Source: Paracoccus ravus (lineage in GTDB: Bacteria; Pseudomonadota; Alphaproteobacteria; Rhodobacterales; Rhodobacteraceae). From it: DNA of 64,000 bases. A program made the position numbers and the translations under genes. The notes beneath the pieces were generated by a model. That model was given only the letters and a program-made list of their open reading frames with translations. It had not been told where the DNA came from and made no database searches. The stretch spans positions 1 through 64,000 of the forward strand of contig NZ_SDEB01000003.1 in the NCBI RefSeq assembly GCF_004522175.1, given 5' to 3'. This document shows, in pieces, positions 62,344-64,000 of this stretch. Within the stretch, counting starts at the first letter, position 1. Every line of letters begins with the position of its first letter.

Positions 62344-63519
62344 TCAAGTCGCCTCGGGCGGCTCGAATGTAAAGCCATCGAAAAACGCGTCTGCCCGCAG
62401 CACCATCTGGCCCTTCTCGGCCGGAACCGTGCGGTCCTGCGCCAAGCTGCCTTCGAGGCGCATCGACGCGCCGGGCAGCGGCGCGCCGGCAGGGCGCAAA
62501 TGCTGGCGGTAAAGATCGGTGCGGAAATGCCCCATCGCCCTTTCCATGGCGGGACCGAGCGGCAATCCGCGCCGCGACGCGATCTTTGCCGCGATCAGGG
62601 CGGCGAGGCTCTTCCACGGAAAACTTGCCCCACCGGCGTTGAAGGCGATGAAATCCGGCGCCTCGCGAAGGTCGCCCGAGGGCGTCACCATCATCTTGCC
62701 GCTCAGCCCGCGCTCGGCCAATTCCGAGGGAAGATCCAGATATTCCCCACGCGACAGGATTTCGGCCGCGGTGCTGCGATGTCCCGGCTCATCGAGCCAT
62801 CGGCCCGCGCGCCAGAGGGCACGCATCAAGGCCCCGGTTTCATCCGGCCGCGCCTCGGCCATGTCGCGGCGCAGGACCAGCCCCTTCTCGGGCGGCGCGG
62901 CCCAGATCGCCGTGCCCGGCAGGATCAGCGTGGCGATGCCGCGCTCGACCGCGAAAGAGGCCCAGGGCTCGCCCACGCAAAACGCGTCCAACTCGCCCGC
63001 TGCCATCGCATCGGCCATCTGTGGCGGCGGGACAGTGACCAGATCCAGCCTCTCGGACGCGAATCCGCAGGTTTCAAGCCAATGCCCGACCAGTTCCAGA
63101 TGGGTCGAAAAGGCAAAGGGGACACCGACACGCAGCCGGTCCGGGACGACCTTGCCCAAGGCCTCGCCCGCCGCGCGGGCATCGCTGAAATCGAACTCAT
63201 GGCCCTCGGCGCGCAGTCTGGCCGCGATCTCGTTGCTGACTGCAATCGCCTCGCCGCCATGGGACAGGAACATCAGCAAGTCGAATTCCGGCAATCGCGG
63301 CCCAAGGCCCAAAGCCTGCCCGATCGGCATGGGCACCAGCATATGCGCAGCGTCGATCACCCCCGCGCCCAGCATGTCGCGGCTCTGCGCCCAGGCGGTC
63401 AGGCGCAATAGGTCGAATTCCAGCCCCTCTTCGGCGGCAAAACCCATCTCGCGCGCGATGACCAGCGGCGCCGCGTCGATGAGCGGCACATAGCCGAGGC
63501 GCATCCGCGTCAGCGCCAT
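62344..63519 (-). CDS. nasS: NasS-like nitrate/nitrite sensor (NrtA/CmpA-family binding protein, cytoplasmic)
   Basis: A 391-residue protein of the NrtA/CmpA nitrate-binding fold. Segments include RLGYVPLIDAAPLVIAREMGFAAEEGLEFDLL, AAHMLVPMPIGQALGLG, FAFSTHLELVGHWLETCGF, VPPPQMADAMAAGELDAFCVGEPWAS and ALWRAGRWLDEP. Unlike NrtA it has no signal peptide, which marks it as NasS. NasS binds NasT without nitrate and releases it when nitrate or nitrite is bound, as shown in Paracoccus denitrificans and Azotobacter. It overlaps nasT by ten bases. No assimilatory nitrate or nitrite reductase genes follow it in the window. Confidence 0.9.
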   Translation of the reverse strand: MALTRMRLGYVPLIDAAPLVIAREMGFAAEEGLEFDLLRLTAWAQSRDMLGAGVIDAAHMLVPMPIGQALGLGPRLPEFDLLMFLSHGGEAIAVSNEIAARLRAEGHEFDFSDARAAGEALGKVVPDRLRVGVPFAFSTHLELVGHWLETCGFASERLDLVTVPPPQMADAMAAGELDAFCVGEPWASFAVERGIATLILPGTAIWAAPPEKGLVLRRDMAEARPDETGALMRALWRAGRWLDEPGHRSTAAEILSRGEYLDLPSELAERGLSGKMMVTPSGDLREAPDFIAFNAGGASFPWKSLAALIAAKIASRRGLPLGPAMERAMGHFRTDLYRQHLRPAGAPLPGASMRLEGSLAQDRTVPAEKGQMVLRADAFFDGFTFEPPEAT

Positions 63520-64000
63520 GTCAGCAGCCCCGCCGCCATGACCAGCTGCTGGGCGATATCGGCGACACGCTTGCCCTGATCCATCGCGGTCTTGCGCAAG
63601 AGCGCATAGGCGGCCTCTTCGTCAATGCCGCGCGCCTTCATCAGCACGGCCTTGGCCCGGTCGATGATCTTGCGTTCCTCGAGCGCGGCGCGGGTGGCGG
63701 CCAGTTCGCTGCGCATGCGCTGAAACATGTGGAAGCGCGCGATGGCCGCATCGAGGATGGGCTTGATCCGGTCGGGACGCAGGCCATCCACGACATAGGC
63801 CGAGACGCCGGCCTCGATCGCCGCTCGGGTCAGTTGCTCGTCCGAGCGGTCCACGAACATCGCCACGGGACGCTCGGTCGGGCCCGAGGCCAAGGCCAGT
63901 TCCTCGAGGATGTCGCGCGAGGGATTGGCAAGGTCGATCAGCACGACATCGGGGCGATATTCCGCGATCTGGCGCGCAAGGCCGGTCTCTTCCGAGATGA
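63510..64000 (-). CDS. nasT: NasT-like ANTAR-domain antitermination regulator (5' end beyond window)
   Basis: The last 162 codons of a response-regulator-like protein; the start lies past the right edge. The visible receiver-domain part includes RPDVVLIDLANPSRD, with the usual phosphorylation-site aspartate in IDL, and VSAYVVDGLRPDRIKPILDAAIARF. The C-terminal ANTAR domain (RSELAATRAALEERKIIDRAKAVLMKARGIDEEAAYALLRKTAMDQGKRVADIAQQLV) binds paired hexaloop RNA hairpins and prevents termination in nas leaders. The nasT-nasS order with overlapping ends is as in Paracoccus. Its partner NasS follows directly. Confidence 0.92.
   Translation of the reverse strand, partial: ISEETGLARQIAEYRPDVVLIDLANPSRDILEELALASGPTERPVAMFVDRSDEQLTRAAIEAGVSAYVVDGLRPDRIKPILDAAIARFHMFQRMRSELAATRAALEERKIIDRAKAVLMKARGIDEEAAYALLRKTAMDQGKRVADIAQQLVMAAGLLTWR

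Noticed and set aside
1-64000. CRISPR arrays, tRNA or rRNA genes, complete IS elements and prophage genes.
   Set aside because: None seen: no regularly spaced repeats, no cloverleaf-like intergenic sequence, no transposase, integrase or phage structural proteins recognised on either strand.

Overview
The window is high-GC DNA that reads as a Rhodobacterales alphaproteobacterium, most likely Paracoccus or a close relative. The grounds are the protein families, the nasT-nasS pair, and many four-base ATGA gene junctions. Placement rests on family recognition only; no search was run. No rRNA, tRNA, CRISPR array, intact IS element or prophage was seen. The content is almost entirely catabolic and transport operons, each beside its own regulator, as on a chromid, megaplasmid or accessory chromosomal arm.

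Left part (1-11.3 kb): a C-terminal remnant of imuB at the edge, then degenerate DNA; a membrane protein; an XRE-cupin regulator divergent from a DpkA-type imino-acid reductase and an MHS transporter; an alpha/beta hydrolase; a PRC-barrel periplasmic protein; a CAP-domain RTX protein; a split YdcZ-type transporter pair; and BrnQ. From 11.3 to 20.2 kb one strand carries a periplasmic sulfatase, a periplasmic HAD phosphatase, and a MoxR-DUF58-DUF4381-VWA-VWA/TPR-BatD set. The last six junctions are tight or overlapping.

Middle part (20.5-46 kb) is a sugar-acid island. It holds galactarate dehydratase GarD with its transporter and a FadR-type regulator; a DapA-family aldolase/dehydratase with a peptide-type binding protein; a sialidase-fold protein with PdxA2 and an iron alcohol dehydrogenase; a four-carbon acid-sugar kinase with a second FadR regulator; a complete Dpp-type ABC transporter followed by a hydroxyacid dehydrogenase and an SDR; an EamA transporter; and an operon of IlvD-family dehydratase, L-talarate/galactarate dehydratase, RraA-like protein and Ldh-type dehydrogenase, divergent from a GntR regulator. 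An identical 11-mer (TGATATATTAG) lies at nearly the same distance upstream of the ABC-transporter operon and the dehydratase operon, so the two probably form one regulon.

Right part (46-64 kb): an AGCS amino-acid symporter; a MarR regulator with hmgA-fahA (homogentisate degradation); hpd divergent from an AsnC regulator; ilvD; a LysR regulator with a YdcSTUV-PatD-like polyamine/aminobutyraldehyde operon; an outer-membrane MetA-pathway-type protein; and nasS with a truncated nasT running off the right edge.
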